The notes below the pieces were generated by a model. It had not been told where the DNA came from. It ran no database searches and saw only the letters and a list, made by a program, of their open reading frames with translations. DNA of 64,000 nucleotides from Bartonella schoenbuchensis R1 (lineage in GTDB: Bacteria > Pseudomonadota > Alphaproteobacteria > Rhizobiales > Rhizobiaceae), in contig NZ_CP019789.1 in NCBI RefSeq assembly GCF_002022685.1, forward strand, positions 1,183,501 through 1,247,500. The letters are read 5' to 3'. The position numbers and the translations under genes were made by a program. Positions 1 through 8,321 of the stretch are shown here, in pieces; the first letter of the stretch is position 1; each line of letters opens with the position of its first letter.

Positions 1-278
1 ATGAAGATACAGCACCAGGTATTAAACGAGGTGGTGTTCTAAACATTGTTCGCCATGAAATTGAATGTACTGCACCAGCAAATGCTATTCCTGAAGCAAT
101 TAACATTGATCTTTCTAGTTATTCTATTGGTGACTCTATCCATATCTCAGCCGTGCAATTACCAAAAGGTGTAACTCCGGTTATTCAGGATCGAGACTTT
201 ACCATTGCAACCATCGCAGCTCCTGCTGGTACAAATGTGAACGATAACTCCGAACAAGAGAGTGATGAAAATAATTAA
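1..278 (+). CDS. rplY: 50S ribosomal protein L25 (CTC form), C-terminal part
   Basis: The reading frame is open from the first bases of the window and stops at TAA 276-278, so only about the last 91 residues are present and the start lies upstream. The translation matches the beta-rich C-terminal TL5/CTC domain of L25: a conserved [12 protein letters not shown] stretch, then [19 protein letters not shown], then [15 protein letters not shown]. It ends in an acidic, Asn/Glu-rich tail. L25 binds 5S rRNA in the large ribosomal subunit. Its position directly upstream of pth is the usual alphaproteobacterial order and supports the call. A hairpin lies 17 bases after the stop. Confidence 0.9.
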   Translation, partial: EDTAPGIKRGGVLNIVRHEIECTAPANAIPEAINIDLSSYSIGDSIHISAVQLPKGVTPVIQDRDFTIATIAAPAGTNVNDNSEQESDENN

Positions 279-294
279 AACTTTATAAATTTCA

Positions 295-319
295 GTAGGT
301 GGGGAGTTTTCCCACCTAC
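295..319 (+). terminator. Hairpin between rplY and pth
   Basis: A perfect 9-bp stem (GTAGGTGGG at 295-303 and CCCACCTAC at 311-319) encloses a 7-base loop. There is no clean run of T after it, so it may be a weak terminator, an attenuator, or an mRNA-stabilising element that lets some transcription into pth. Confidence 0.45.
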
Positions 320-369
320 ACCTATTTTGAAGTGTTTTGCTAATCATTTATACTTTATTGAAAGCGTAT

Positions 370-957
370 ATGTTGCTCATTGCTGGTCTTGGCAACCCTG
401 GTTTGTCCTACCAAAATAATCGTCATAATATTGGTTTCATGGCTGTTGATGCCATTCATAAGTCCTTTTCCTTTTCTCCATGGTCAAAAAAATTTCAAGC
501 TGAAATTTCTAATGGTCTTATAAATGGTGAAAAAATTCTTCTTATTAAACCTCAAACTTTTATGAATTTATCTGGTCAAGCCATCAGCCAAACCTTGCGA
601 TTTTATAAACTAGAATTAAATAATTTTATTGTTTTTTACGATGAATTAGATTTACCTCCTGGGAAAGTGCGCGTAAAAATTGGAGGAGGAAGTGGAGGAC
701 ACAACGGCATAAAATCTATCGATAGCCATTGTGGTAATAACTACTGCCGTGTACGTTTGGGGATTGGACATCCTGGTTCCAAAGAATTGGTTCATCAGCA
801 TGTTTTAGGAAACTTTACAAAATCTGATCAAGAATGGTTACCTACTTTATTAGATATAATCGCGGATAATATTGCTATTTTAATAAAGGGAGATGCTAAT
901 CAATTCATGAACAAAATTTCATTGGTAATGGAGGAAAAAACTCGCGATAAAATATAA
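370..957 (+). CDS. pth: Peptidyl-tRNA hydrolase
   Basis: Releases tRNA from peptidyl-tRNAs that drop off ribosomes. The 195-residue product has the family length. Visible motifs are GLGNPG near residues 6-11 with the substrate-binding Asn, the catalytic His in NNRHNIGF at about residue 19, the [10 protein letters not shown] segment carrying the catalytic Asp, and the [13 protein letters not shown] loop. An in-frame ATG lies at 337, but the family normally begins one or two residues before the beta-strand leading to GLGNPG, so 370 is preferred. It lies downstream of rplY on the same strand, and the two are probably cotranscribed past the hairpin at 295-319. Confidence 0.95.
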   Translation: MLLIAGLGNPGLSYQNNRHNIGFMAVDAIHKSFSFSPWSKKFQAEISNGLINGEKILLIKPQTFMNLSGQAISQTLRFYKLELNNFIVFYDELDLPPGKVRVKIGGGSGGHNGIKSIDSHCGNNYCRVRLGIGHPGSKELVHQHVLGNFTKSDQEWLPTLLDIIADNIAILIKGDANQFMNKISLVMEEKTRDKI

Positions 958-1133
958 CCTCTTTTAAGTAGATGTAATAACGAATAATTTTTTAAAACCT
1001 TTACATATGATACACTCTCTTTAAGGAGAATATTAATATAAAATATTTATCAGATAAAACTGCTCAAACCTATATGGCCATTTGAAATTGCAAGAAGCCA
1101 TGTGATGAAAACTTATAATATATTTTACTATAG

Positions 1134-1793
1134 CTACAAAACCACCACACGTGAACCATTAGGAACACGGTCATAAAGATCAATAATATCTTGATTGAGC
1201 AAACGGATACACCCACTTGAAATAGCCTGGCCAATTGACCATTCTTCATATGAACCATGAATCCGGAAAAGCGTATCCTGACCATTTTTAAAGAGATATA
1301 ATGCCCGTGCACCTAATGGATTATCAGGCCCTGGCGGCATCCCTTTTCCTAAATGACCGTATCGTTCTGGTTCACGAGCCATCATCGCTGCAGTTGGAGC
1401 CCAAGACGGCCAGCGACGTTTATATTGTACAACTGCTTCACCTTTAAATTCTAAACCTTCTTTACCAACGCCAATGCCATAACGCATAGCTTTTCCATTT
1501 TCACCAACAAGATAAAGAAAGCACTCTTGAATATCTACAATCAGCGTACCAGCCGGATAAGAAGTATCGTAATCTACTTGTTTACGCAAAAATTTTGGAT
1601 CAATTTCCGCAAGATCAATTGCAGGTAATGAATAAGGCTCATTCGTTATAGGCCCATATAAAGCCCGTAATTCCTCTGGAATGACGCGAACTTGTTGAGA
1701 AGAAACAAAAGACTCACTTGGTTGATGTGTAGCGCAGCCAACCAATACCAGAGCAACAGCCATTAAAAAAGCACGACGAGACAACAATTCCAT
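1134..1793 (-). CDS. L,D-transpeptidase (YkuD family) lipoprotein
   Basis: Probable enzyme that forms 3-3 peptidoglycan cross-links or attaches proteins to peptidoglycan in the periplasm. The YkuD domain occupies roughly residues 80-219. The catalytic signature is clear: HGSYEEW with His at about 179, and SSGCIRLLNQD with the nucleophile Cys at about 195. The N-terminus combines an SRRAFL twin-arginine-like motif with a hydrophobic core and a lipobox LVGC (Cys20), so a Tat-exported lipoprotein is inferred. It is a single gene, convergent with pth and divergent from ychF. The substrate preference among Rhizobiales L,D-transpeptidases cannot be read from sequence. Confidence 0.9.
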   Translation of the reverse strand: MELLSRRAFLMAVALVLVGCATHQPSESFVSSQQVRVIPEELRALYGPITNEPYSLPAIDLAEIDPKFLRKQVDYDTSYPAGTLIVDIQECFLYLVGENGKAMRYGIGVGKEGLEFKGEAVVQYKRRWPSWAPTAAMMAREPERYGHLGKGMPPGPDNPLGARALYLFKNGQDTLFRIHGSYEEWSIGQAISSGCIRLLNQDIIDLYDRVPNGSRVVVL

Positions 1794-2098
1794 ATTCCCG
1801 CAATCATTTGATTTAATATAATTATTTAATTCTATAGTTTTCTATACTATAAAAAACTTAGCACACTGTTAACGTTAATCTATAATTTTATGATTATTAA
1901 AATAGGGAATGTTTAGGATTTGTCGATTAAAAAATGACAATTACTTGCTAAAATCGTCATAATTATTTCAGTTTATCTTTTTTATCACCACAAAAAGCTG
2001 AAGACTAGAACTCTTCTTCAAACATGCTATAAAAACGCCAATAAAGTATATCTTAGTCATTATAAATAAATCAAAAGTCTAATTAAGAGAGAGAACCT
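1794..2098. other. Divergent spacer between the L,D-transpeptidase and ychF
   Basis: About 305 AT-rich bases that must hold both divergent promoters. A purine-rich GAGAGAG ribosome binding site precedes ychF. I see no further ORF or hairpin that I would defend. Confidence 0.5.
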
Positions 2099-3202
2099 AT
2101 GGGTTTTAAATGTGGTATCGTCGGGCTGCCTAATGTCGGTAAATCAACCCTTTTTAACGCGTTAACAAAAACAGCTACAGCGCAAGCAGCTAACTATCCC
2201 TTTTGCACAATCGAGCCTAATACCGGTGAAGTTGCTGTGCCAGATCCACGAATGGAAAAAATCGCCTCTATTGTTGGTTCAAAAGAAATTATTCCTACAC
2301 GTATTAATTTTGTTGATATTGCAGGACTCGTCCGTGGAGCTTCAAAAGGTGAAGGTTTAGGCAATAAATTTTTAGCCAATATTCGTGAAGTCGATGCCAT
2401 TATCCATGTGCTACGGTGTTTTGAAAATGAAGACATTACCCATGTAGAAGGAAAGATTGATCCCGTTTCTGATGCTGTAACTGTCGATACAGAACTCATG
2501 CTTTCAGACCTTGAAAGTCTTGAACGACGAATTATACAAGTCCGTAAACGTGCAATCGGAAAAGACAAAGAAGCTTTGGCAATCCTCCCTACAATGGAAG
2601 CAGCATTAGAATTATTACAAAAAGGAGATCCTGTACGGTTATTACTTAAAAATATTTCCTCTGATGAACGACGTATTCTTCATGGTTTGAATCTTTTAAC
2701 CTCAAAGCCTGTGCTTTATGTTTGCAATGTCAGCGAAAATGAAATTGCTCATGGCAATGATTTTACTAAAGCGGTGGAGAAAATAGCTGCAGAGCAAAAT
2801 GCGCAAAGTATTATTATTTCTGTTTCCATTGAAGCTGAAATCGCTCAACTTTCTGATGAAGAAGCTATTGAATATCTCCAAGTCTTAGGATTATCTGAGC
2901 CTAGTTTGAATCGACTCATCCACGCTGGTTATCACCTGCTTGATTTAATTACTTATTTTACTTGTGGACCTAAGGAAACACGAGCTTGGACAATCACCCG
3001 GGGTACCAAAGCACCTCAAGCAGCGGGTGTCATTCACTCAGACTTTGAACGCGGCTTTATTCGTGCACAAACTATTAGCTATGAAGATTATATTACCTTA
3101 GGTGGGGAAAACGCAGCAAAAGAAGCAGGAAAAGCCCGTGATGAAGGTAAAGAATATATCGTACAAGATGGTGATGTTATGTTGTTTAAACACAATACTT
3201 AA
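2099..3202 (+). CDS. ychF: Redox-regulated ATPase/GTPase YchF (OLA1 family)
   Basis: Universal Obg-related P-loop NTPase that binds ribosomes and favours ATP. The 367 residues equal the family length. The P-loop GLPNVGKST lies at residues 9-17. Switch segments follow in NYPFCTIEPN and DIAGLVRGASKGEGLGNKFL, which also holds the glycine-rich G3 region. NVSE takes the place of the usual NKxD specificity motif, as is typical of YchF. The C-terminal TGS domain runs from about residue 280 and includes FTCGPKETRAWTI and the HSDFERGFIRAQ stretch. A GAGAGAG sequence sits before the ATG. It is the only gene on this strand before the terminator at 3281-3311. Confidence 0.96.
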   Translation: MGFKCGIVGLPNVGKSTLFNALTKTATAQAANYPFCTIEPNTGEVAVPDPRMEKIASIVGSKEIIPTRINFVDIAGLVRGASKGEGLGNKFLANIREVDAIIHVLRCFENEDITHVEGKIDPVSDAVTVDTELMLSDLESLERRIIQVRKRAIGKDKEALAILPTMEAALELLQKGDPVRLLLKNISSDERRILHGLNLLTSKPVLYVCNVSENEIAHGNDFTKAVEKIAAEQNAQSIIISVSIEAEIAQLSDEEAIEYLQVLGLSEPSLNRLIHAGYHLLDLITYFTCGPKETRAWTITRGTKAPQAAGVIHSDFERGFIRAQTISYEDYITLGGENAAKEAGKARDEGKEYIVQDGDVMLFKHNT

Positions 3203-3280
3203 ATATCATTACCTCTTTAATAACTTAAAACACTTTTTATATAAAACTGTTTCCATATTCTCAACGAGTACTATTTGACA

Positions 3281-3311
3281 AAAACAGCCGCACTATAAGA
3301 GCGACTGTTTT
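3281..3311. terminator. Bidirectional terminator between ychF and the PRC-barrel gene
   Basis: An 11-bp stem with one mismatch (AAAACAGCCGC and GCGACTGTTTT) encloses a 9-base loop. A-rich and T-rich flanks on opposite sides suit both convergent genes. Confidence 0.7.
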
Positions 3312-3337
3312 ATTCATTAAAGACATAAATACAAAAA

Positions 3338-3775
3338 CTAGCGTATCAAATAGTCTTTATATTTAAATTCTGGCATTTCTTTCAAAGCATTCTTTGTTAC
3401 ATTGACCATAAGCTTCCACTTACCATCATCAGCTTTCATCCGGACTTTTTCTGGAGAAACAACAACATAATGCTCACCCATACCTAAAAAACCGCCAACG
3501 CTAATAACAATCCCATCGATATTATTCTGACGTAAAATAATATCTTTTACCTCACCAATTTCTTCATCTTCTATATCGCATACATCTACACCAATAAAGT
3601 TTGAAGCAACGAAATTAGCTGTTGAAGGCGTAACATAACCTGCAACCATATCCGCCTTAACTCGTACAATACCTTCTGCCAAAATCTTTCCATTTTCAGA
3701 AGGCGATGAAAATTGGGCATAAGCACTAGAAACCATTAAAATTGACGCAAGAGCAGTGATAGCAATTTTTTTCAT
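3338..3775 (-). CDS. Secreted PRC-barrel domain protein
   Basis: A 145-residue protein with a classical signal peptide: a KK N-terminus, a hydrophobic core, and predicted cleavage after SSAYA near residue 20. A PRC-barrel fold covers roughly residues 45-125, seen in IGVDVCDIEDEEIGEVKDII and in GIVISVGGFLGMGEHYVVV, the usual strand pattern of periplasmic PRC-barrel proteins in Rhizobiales. The role is unknown; the family is often linked to envelope stress or RNA metabolism, but here it should be periplasmic. GGAG lies about 6 bases before the ATG. It is a single gene with its own terminator at 3281-3311. Confidence 0.85.
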   Translation of the reverse strand: MKKIAITALASILMVSSAYAQFSSPSENGKILAEGIVRVKADMVAGYVTPSTANFVASNFIGVDVCDIEDEEIGEVKDIILRQNNIDGIVISVGGFLGMGEHYVVVSPEKVRMKADDGKWKLMVNVTKNALKEMPEFKYKDYLIR

Positions 3776-4351
3776 TTTACATTCTCCATTTTTATTTTAC
3801 ATGCTCTCAATGCACGATAATTTGATTTGTTCCCTATGGGCTTTAAGATTGGCTTGTTCTATTTTTATGTGTTCCTTCAATTATGCGGTTTCTTTTTGAA
3901 AATTTTTATCTCAATCATGCTAAACTTAGCTTTTATAAGGTAAACAGCACCTAAAATATTGAAAAGTAAAATAATATGAGAACTGGTTATCTTAAGAAGA
4001 TCTACTTATGGATTATCAGCTCAAATTTTAAAATAGAGATATTATGTATGGATAATGTTTCGTTGTTTCTAAAATTCTACTTTAAAAAGAAATACCCAAG
4101 CATTTATCAAAGAAATGTATTTTCAATCAGTTGGATATACGTAATACCTTTATACTCTTTGAAACATAAATTTTATTGATTATATTAAGGATATACACTC
4201 TCTCTACTTATTGTATATAGATAAAAGCCCGTGTAAATAACCCTCTCTAAAATTTAGAACAAATAGTTATTAAATAAAAAAACAACGCTTCTATGAATAT
4301 ATTTCTATGAAGAGTTGTATAAATCTTCTACAGAGAAATATGTAAAACCAT
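3776..4351. other. Long AT-rich spacer upstream of trmL
   Basis: About 575 bases. It holds the promoter of the PRC-barrel gene on the left. A 67-codon open frame at 3976-4179 has biased, low-complexity composition and no recognisable family, so I do not call it a gene. A short sequence, GCACGATAATTTG, occurs at about 3813 and again near 6188. Confidence 0.4.
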
Positions 4352-4840
4352 ATGGAACAGCGTATGCCACTTCACATTGCTCTTTTTCAACCGGATATTG
4401 CTGGTAATACTGGAACAATTTTACGCCTTAGTGCCTGTCTTGGCGTACACGTACATATTATTGAACCAGCAGGTTTTAATTTATCAGACCGTAACCTTAA
4501 ACGAGCAGGTATGGATTATCTTGAACATGCCTTGTTGGAACGTCACATTGATTGGCAACATTTTATTGAAACTATGAGGCATTTTAACCGCCGTCTTTTG
4601 CTTTTGAGCACAAAAGCAAAAACATGTTATACAGATATACGCTACCAAAAAAATGATGTTTTACTTTTTGGCCGTGAATCAGCAGGTGTTCCTAATTACG
4701 TCTATGAAGCAGTTGATCATACATTAACAATTCCTATGCAACCACACGCACGCTCTTTAAATCTCGCAATGAGTGTAGCCATAACAACCGGTGAAGCTCT
4801 TCGCCAAATTGGTTACAATGAGATAGAAAATGTCTCATGA
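4352..4840 (+). CDS. trmL: tRNA (cytidine(34)-2'-O)-methyltransferase, SPOUT family
   Basis: Methylates the wobble ribose of tRNA-Leu isoacceptors using S-adenosylmethionine. The roughly 160-residue size is that of the minimal SpoU-type TrmL. The three SPOUT motifs are clear: NTGTILRLSACLG near residue 20, LLFGRESAGVPNYV near residue 110, and IPMQPHARSLNLAMSVAI near residue 130. The start may be 4352 or the Met at 4364, which has GGA eight bases upstream; family members usually begin close to the latter. It converges on cca with only a 34-base gap. Confidence 0.92.
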   Translation: MEQRMPLHIALFQPDIAGNTGTILRLSACLGVHVHIIEPAGFNLSDRNLKRAGMDYLEHALLERHIDWQHFIETMRHFNRRLLLLSTKAKTCYTDIRYQKNDVLLFGRESAGVPNYVYEAVDHTLTIPMQPHARSLNLAMSVAITTGEALRQIGYNEIENVS

Positions 4841-4874
4841 AAAAAGAAGCAGAGAGTTGCTCATAAAAACTTAG

Positions 4875-6131
4875 TTATTCCTGCTCAATTTTTTCTAATA
4901 ACTCATTACGATCCATTAAAAATCCGCTTTTAACCCAGATTTTTTCTAGCTCCTTAAGCTTTTGACCTAAAAGTGCTCCCTGAGTTAAGCCTTTTTTCAT
5001 CAAATCTCTGCCACTTATAGGAAAAGTTGGAATCTGCCATTGTTGAGCCAGGTGATAAAGTTGAAGATAATATTCTGTTTTTTCTAAAATTTCGTCTTCA
5101 TCTAAAATACCAGTACAGATAGATGCCAAAGACAAGGATAATTGATCTAAAACGGGTTGTCGACCATGAAAATAAATCAATTCTTTCACGCAAACATCTG
5201 AACAGCTTGGATTGATAATCCCCAATTTTGCCCATTCTTTCAATCGCTTTTTCTCTTCATTAGACAAACGCAAACGATGAGCCATATCATGAAGGCGTAC
5301 AGGATCAGGAGGTAGTAAACTTTCTAACCGCAGCAATGGATCTGCTTTCCAACCAAGGATACGCTCTATTTTCACAAGTGGGTGGATTGCATCAATACCC
5401 CATTTTTCTGTTTCAGGTAAAATGAGTGTTAAAATACCGCTTTGACGCATCCATAAAAGAGTACGTGTTGGATCTGAAGCAGTAAGAAGTTTTTTCATTT
5501 CTCCCCAAACACGTTCAGGTGAAAGTTTGTGCAGACCTTGTTTCAAAGAAATGCATGCTTTCAACCCCTGCGCATCAGGACGCCCTCCCCCATACCAAGC
5601 AAAAAAACGAAAAAAACGTAAAATACGTAAATAATCTTCACAAATACGATCCTTCGCGACACCTATAAAACGTATCGTTTTGCTTTCAATATCGTTCAAA
5701 CCTCCCACTTCATCATAAAGCTGACCAGATGCATCACAATAAAGTGCATTGATAGTAAAATCCCGTCGCTGAGCGTCCTTTTTCCAATCTCGACAAAAAG
5801 CAACTTTTGCATAGCGACCATCTGTTTCAATGTCAGAGCGAAGAGTTGTAACCTCATAGCAACATGACTCTATAACAACTGTCACTGTACCAAAGTCAAC
5901 ACCTGTAGGAATAGCTTTAAATCCTTCCTTTTCTACGCGCTTTATAACCTGCTGTGGCAAACAGGTCGTAGCAATATCAATATCGCTAATGGGCTGATTT
6001 AAAAGCTGATTACGTACTGCACCACCAACAATACGTGCCTCTTCACCATCCAACGATAAAATACGAAGAAGTGTTTGAATATGGCTGTGTTGCAACCAGT
6101 CAACTTTTCTGAAATTTTGTGGTATGCTCAT
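4875..6131 (-). CDS. cca: CCA tRNA nucleotidyltransferase / poly(A) polymerase family
   Basis: Adds or repairs the 3' CCA of tRNAs. The 418 residues carry the class II nucleotidyltransferase head: GGAVRNQLL then SDIDIATT with the metal-binding DxD at about residues 50-52, the RRDFTINALYCD motif near residue 125, and the RILRFFRFFAWYG segment that follows it. A helical C-terminal half covers the tRNA-binding neck and body. The tRNA genes with visible ends in this window (Met, Leu, fMet) encode CCA, so the enzyme may act mainly in repair. AAGG precedes the ATG. In databases the family is also labelled PcnB-like; the alphaproteobacterial members act as CCA enzymes. Confidence 0.92.
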   Translation of the reverse strand: MSIPQNFRKVDWLQHSHIQTLLRILSLDGEEARIVGGAVRNQLLNQPISDIDIATTCLPQQVIKRVEKEGFKAIPTGVDFGTVTVVIESCCYEVTTLRSDIETDGRYAKVAFCRDWKKDAQRRDFTINALYCDASGQLYDEVGGLNDIESKTIRFIGVAKDRICEDYLRILRFFRFFAWYGGGRPDAQGLKACISLKQGLHKLSPERVWGEMKKLLTASDPTRTLLWMRQSGILTLILPETEKWGIDAIHPLVKIERILGWKADPLLRLESLLPPDPVRLHDMAHRLRLSNEEKKRLKEWAKLGIINPSCSDVCVKELIYFHGRQPVLDQLSLSLASICTGILDEDEILEKTEYYLQLYHLAQQWQIPTFPISGRDLMKKGLTQGALLGQKLKELEKIWVKSGFLMDRNELLEKIEQE

Positions 6132-6378
6132 CCACTCAACCTTTTGAACAAATTCTTAATGTTTCCCTCCACTTAGGTAGTCTTATTGCACGATAATTTG
6201 TAATACATTTCTTATAAGTTATAATTCCTGCCTCATTAATGCACTTCTCCATCTGTGCACGAATTAAAAAAACAGCTTATCATGCTTCTTTTTTCTTCAT
6301 TTTCTGCTACAAATTATAAATATTTATTATCGTATAAAAGAAATTATTACTTTGCGACAACTGTTTTAAGGAAACAAT

Positions 6379-7410
6379 ATGAGTCAAGATGATACGTTAT
6401 CTAATACCATCAAAAAGACTAGTATAAATAAAGACAGCCAATCGATCGTTGATGATATTGATGCAGCGTATAAAGAATTAGCTACTCTGCAAAAAGCAAT
6501 CGACAAAGTTATTTTTGGTCAAAGCCACGTGATTGAATATACCTTAACGGCCATTTTGGCCGGGGGGCACGCCCTTCTTGTTGGCGTTCCAGGGCTTGCT
6601 AAAACACGTCTTGTTGAGACATTAAGCCTTGTTTTAGGGCTTGATGGAAAGCGCATCCAATTCACACCAGATTTAATGCCATCAGATATTATCGGTTCTG
6701 AAATTATGGACTTGGATAAAAATGGTAAACGCTTCTTCCGTTACATCCAAGGCCCTGTTTTTGCCCAACTTCTTATGGCAGATGAAATTAACCGTGCTTC
6801 ACCGCGCACTCAATCAGCTCTTTTGCAAGCCATGCAAGAATATCATGTCACTATTGCCGGCACTCGTTATGATTTGCCAAAACCTTTTCATGTATTTGCA
6901 ACACAAAATCCTCTCGAACAAGAAGGAACCTACCCACTTCCTGAAGCACAACTTGATCGTTTTTTGATGCAAATTGATATTGATTATCCCGATCTTACTA
7001 CAGAACGGCGTATTATTTTAGAAACAACAGGTCAAAAAAGCCAAACTGTAAAACCAGTTCTCTCGACCAAAAAACTACAAAAAATTCAAACAATCGTCCG
7101 CAAAATACCTATTTCTGAAAATGTTGTTGAAGCCATTTTGAAACTAGTGCGTTCGGCTCGTCCAAATGAAGATAATTCCTTTGCAAATACTTATATTGCT
7201 TGGGGACCTGGCCCTCGGGCATCACAAGCTCTTTCACTTTGTGCTCGCGCCCGAGCTCTTTATCACGGGCGTTTATCCCCCTCACTTGATGACGTTAAAG
7301 CGTTAGCTTATCCCGTATTACAACACCGCATGGCACTTAATTTTTCTGCACGTGCTGATAATATAACCACCAAAGATATTATCGCTAAGCTTGTGAAAGA
7401 TGCTCTTTAA
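6379..7410 (+). CDS. MoxR family AAA+ ATPase
   Basis: A 343-residue chaperone-like ATPase of the MoxR class. Walker A is GVPGLAKT at about residues 69-76. Walker B is LLMADEINRA. Sensor and arginine-finger segments follow in FATQNPLEQEGTYPLPEAQLDRF, and a C-terminal lid domain is present. MoxR proteins usually act with von Willebrand factor A (vWA) domain proteins encoded beside them, to mature or fold an envelope or metalloprotein target; the target here is not known. It begins a four-gene operon: its stop shares a base with the DUF58 start (TAATG), followed by the BatA/DUF4159 and vWA membrane genes. TAAGGA lies before the ATG. Confidence 0.93.
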   Translation: MSQDDTLSNTIKKTSINKDSQSIVDDIDAAYKELATLQKAIDKVIFGQSHVIEYTLTAILAGGHALLVGVPGLAKTRLVETLSLVLGLDGKRIQFTPDLMPSDIIGSEIMDLDKNGKRFFRYIQGPVFAQLLMADEINRASPRTQSALLQAMQEYHVTIAGTRYDLPKPFHVFATQNPLEQEGTYPLPEAQLDRFLMQIDIDYPDLTTERRIILETTGQKSQTVKPVLSTKKLQKIQTIVRKIPISENVVEAILKLVRSARPNEDNSFANTYIAWGPGPRASQALSLCARARALYHGRLSPSLDDVKALAYPVLQHRMALNFSARADNITTKDIIAKLVKDAL

Positions 7411-8321
7411 TGGCTATTGGCAAAAAAGTCTCTAAGAAAAATCCACTGTCGTTTATTGCAAAACTGCATAAAGACGTAGGAAATATGCCCGATCTTCTTT
7501 TACAAGCACGCCTCATTGCTAATACACTAATGGCTGGCTGCCATAATCAACGTAAACGTGGCAATGGAGATAATTTTTGGCAATTTCGTCTATATGTCGA
7601 AGGGGAATCTACAACACATATTGATTGGCGTCGTTCTGCACGTGATGAACACACTTACTTACGTGAACGCGAATGGGAAACAGCCCAAACAGTTTGGATC
7701 TGGCTTGATCAAAGTGCTTCCATGCACTATTGCTCACGCTTTTCCAAAATCTCTAAAGGTAATCATGCGATTATTCTTTCCCTTGCACTGGCGACACTTC
7801 TTGCACGAGATGGTCAATATATTGCTATTCCTAATTTAATGGCTCCCACTATGACATCTAATATAGCAGAACGCATGGCAATAGCTTTAACAAATCACCA
7901 AGCTGAAAATTCATTTCCAGATTTCTCGGCTATTACCCGCTTTTCACAAGTCATAATAATTAGTGATTTTCTTGATCAGCCTGAACAAATCATTCAACAT
8001 TTAAAAATTTTGCTAGCAAAACAGGTCAATGCACATCTAATTGAAATTGCCGACCCTGCAGAAGAGAGCTTTCCTTACAAAGGACATACAGAGTTCTTTG
8101 ATCCTGAAACCAAACAAAAGCTTCTCTTAGGAAAAGCAGAAAACCTCCGCAAACATTATTGCAAACTCTACCAAGAAAGACGGGAAGAATTAATAAATTT
8201 CTGTTTACATCAAGGATGGAGTTACCATGTGAGTACAACTGACCGACCTTTAAAAGAAACCATCTTGCAACTTACAAAGAGAATGAATGCCTCTTTACCT
8301 CATACAGGGAGGGCAATTTGA
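7410..8321 (+). CDS. DUF58 domain protein (vWA-like)
   Basis: A 303-residue protein with the DUF58 signature YVEGESTTHIDWRRSARD followed by TYLREREWE, near residues 62-90. A vWA-like fold follows, with VWIWLDQSASM giving a DxSxS metal-site pattern. DUF58 proteins are the regular partners of MoxR ATPases and probably present or recognise the ATPase substrate. It overlaps moxR by one base, and its stop overlaps the TTG start of the next gene in TTGA. No membrane segment is obvious, unlike some DUF58 proteins, so it is likely cytoplasmic. Function beyond the MoxR partnership is inference. Confidence 0.9.
   Translation: MAIGKKVSKKNPLSFIAKLHKDVGNMPDLLLQARLIANTLMAGCHNQRKRGNGDNFWQFRLYVEGESTTHIDWRRSARDEHTYLREREWETAQTVWIWLDQSASMHYCSRFSKISKGNHAIILSLALATLLARDGQYIAIPNLMAPTMTSNIAERMAIALTNHQAENSFPDFSAITRFSQVIIISDFLDQPEQIIQHLKILLAKQVNAHLIEIADPAEESFPYKGHTEFFDPETKQKLLLGKAENLRKHYCKLYQERREELINFCLHQGWSYHVSTTDRPLKETILQLTKRMNASLPHTGRAI

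Noticed and set aside
3976..4179. A 67-codon frame upstream of trmL
   Set aside because: Low-complexity Lys/Ile/Tyr/Phe composition, no ribosome binding site of note, and no known motif; typical of chance frames in AT-rich spacers.
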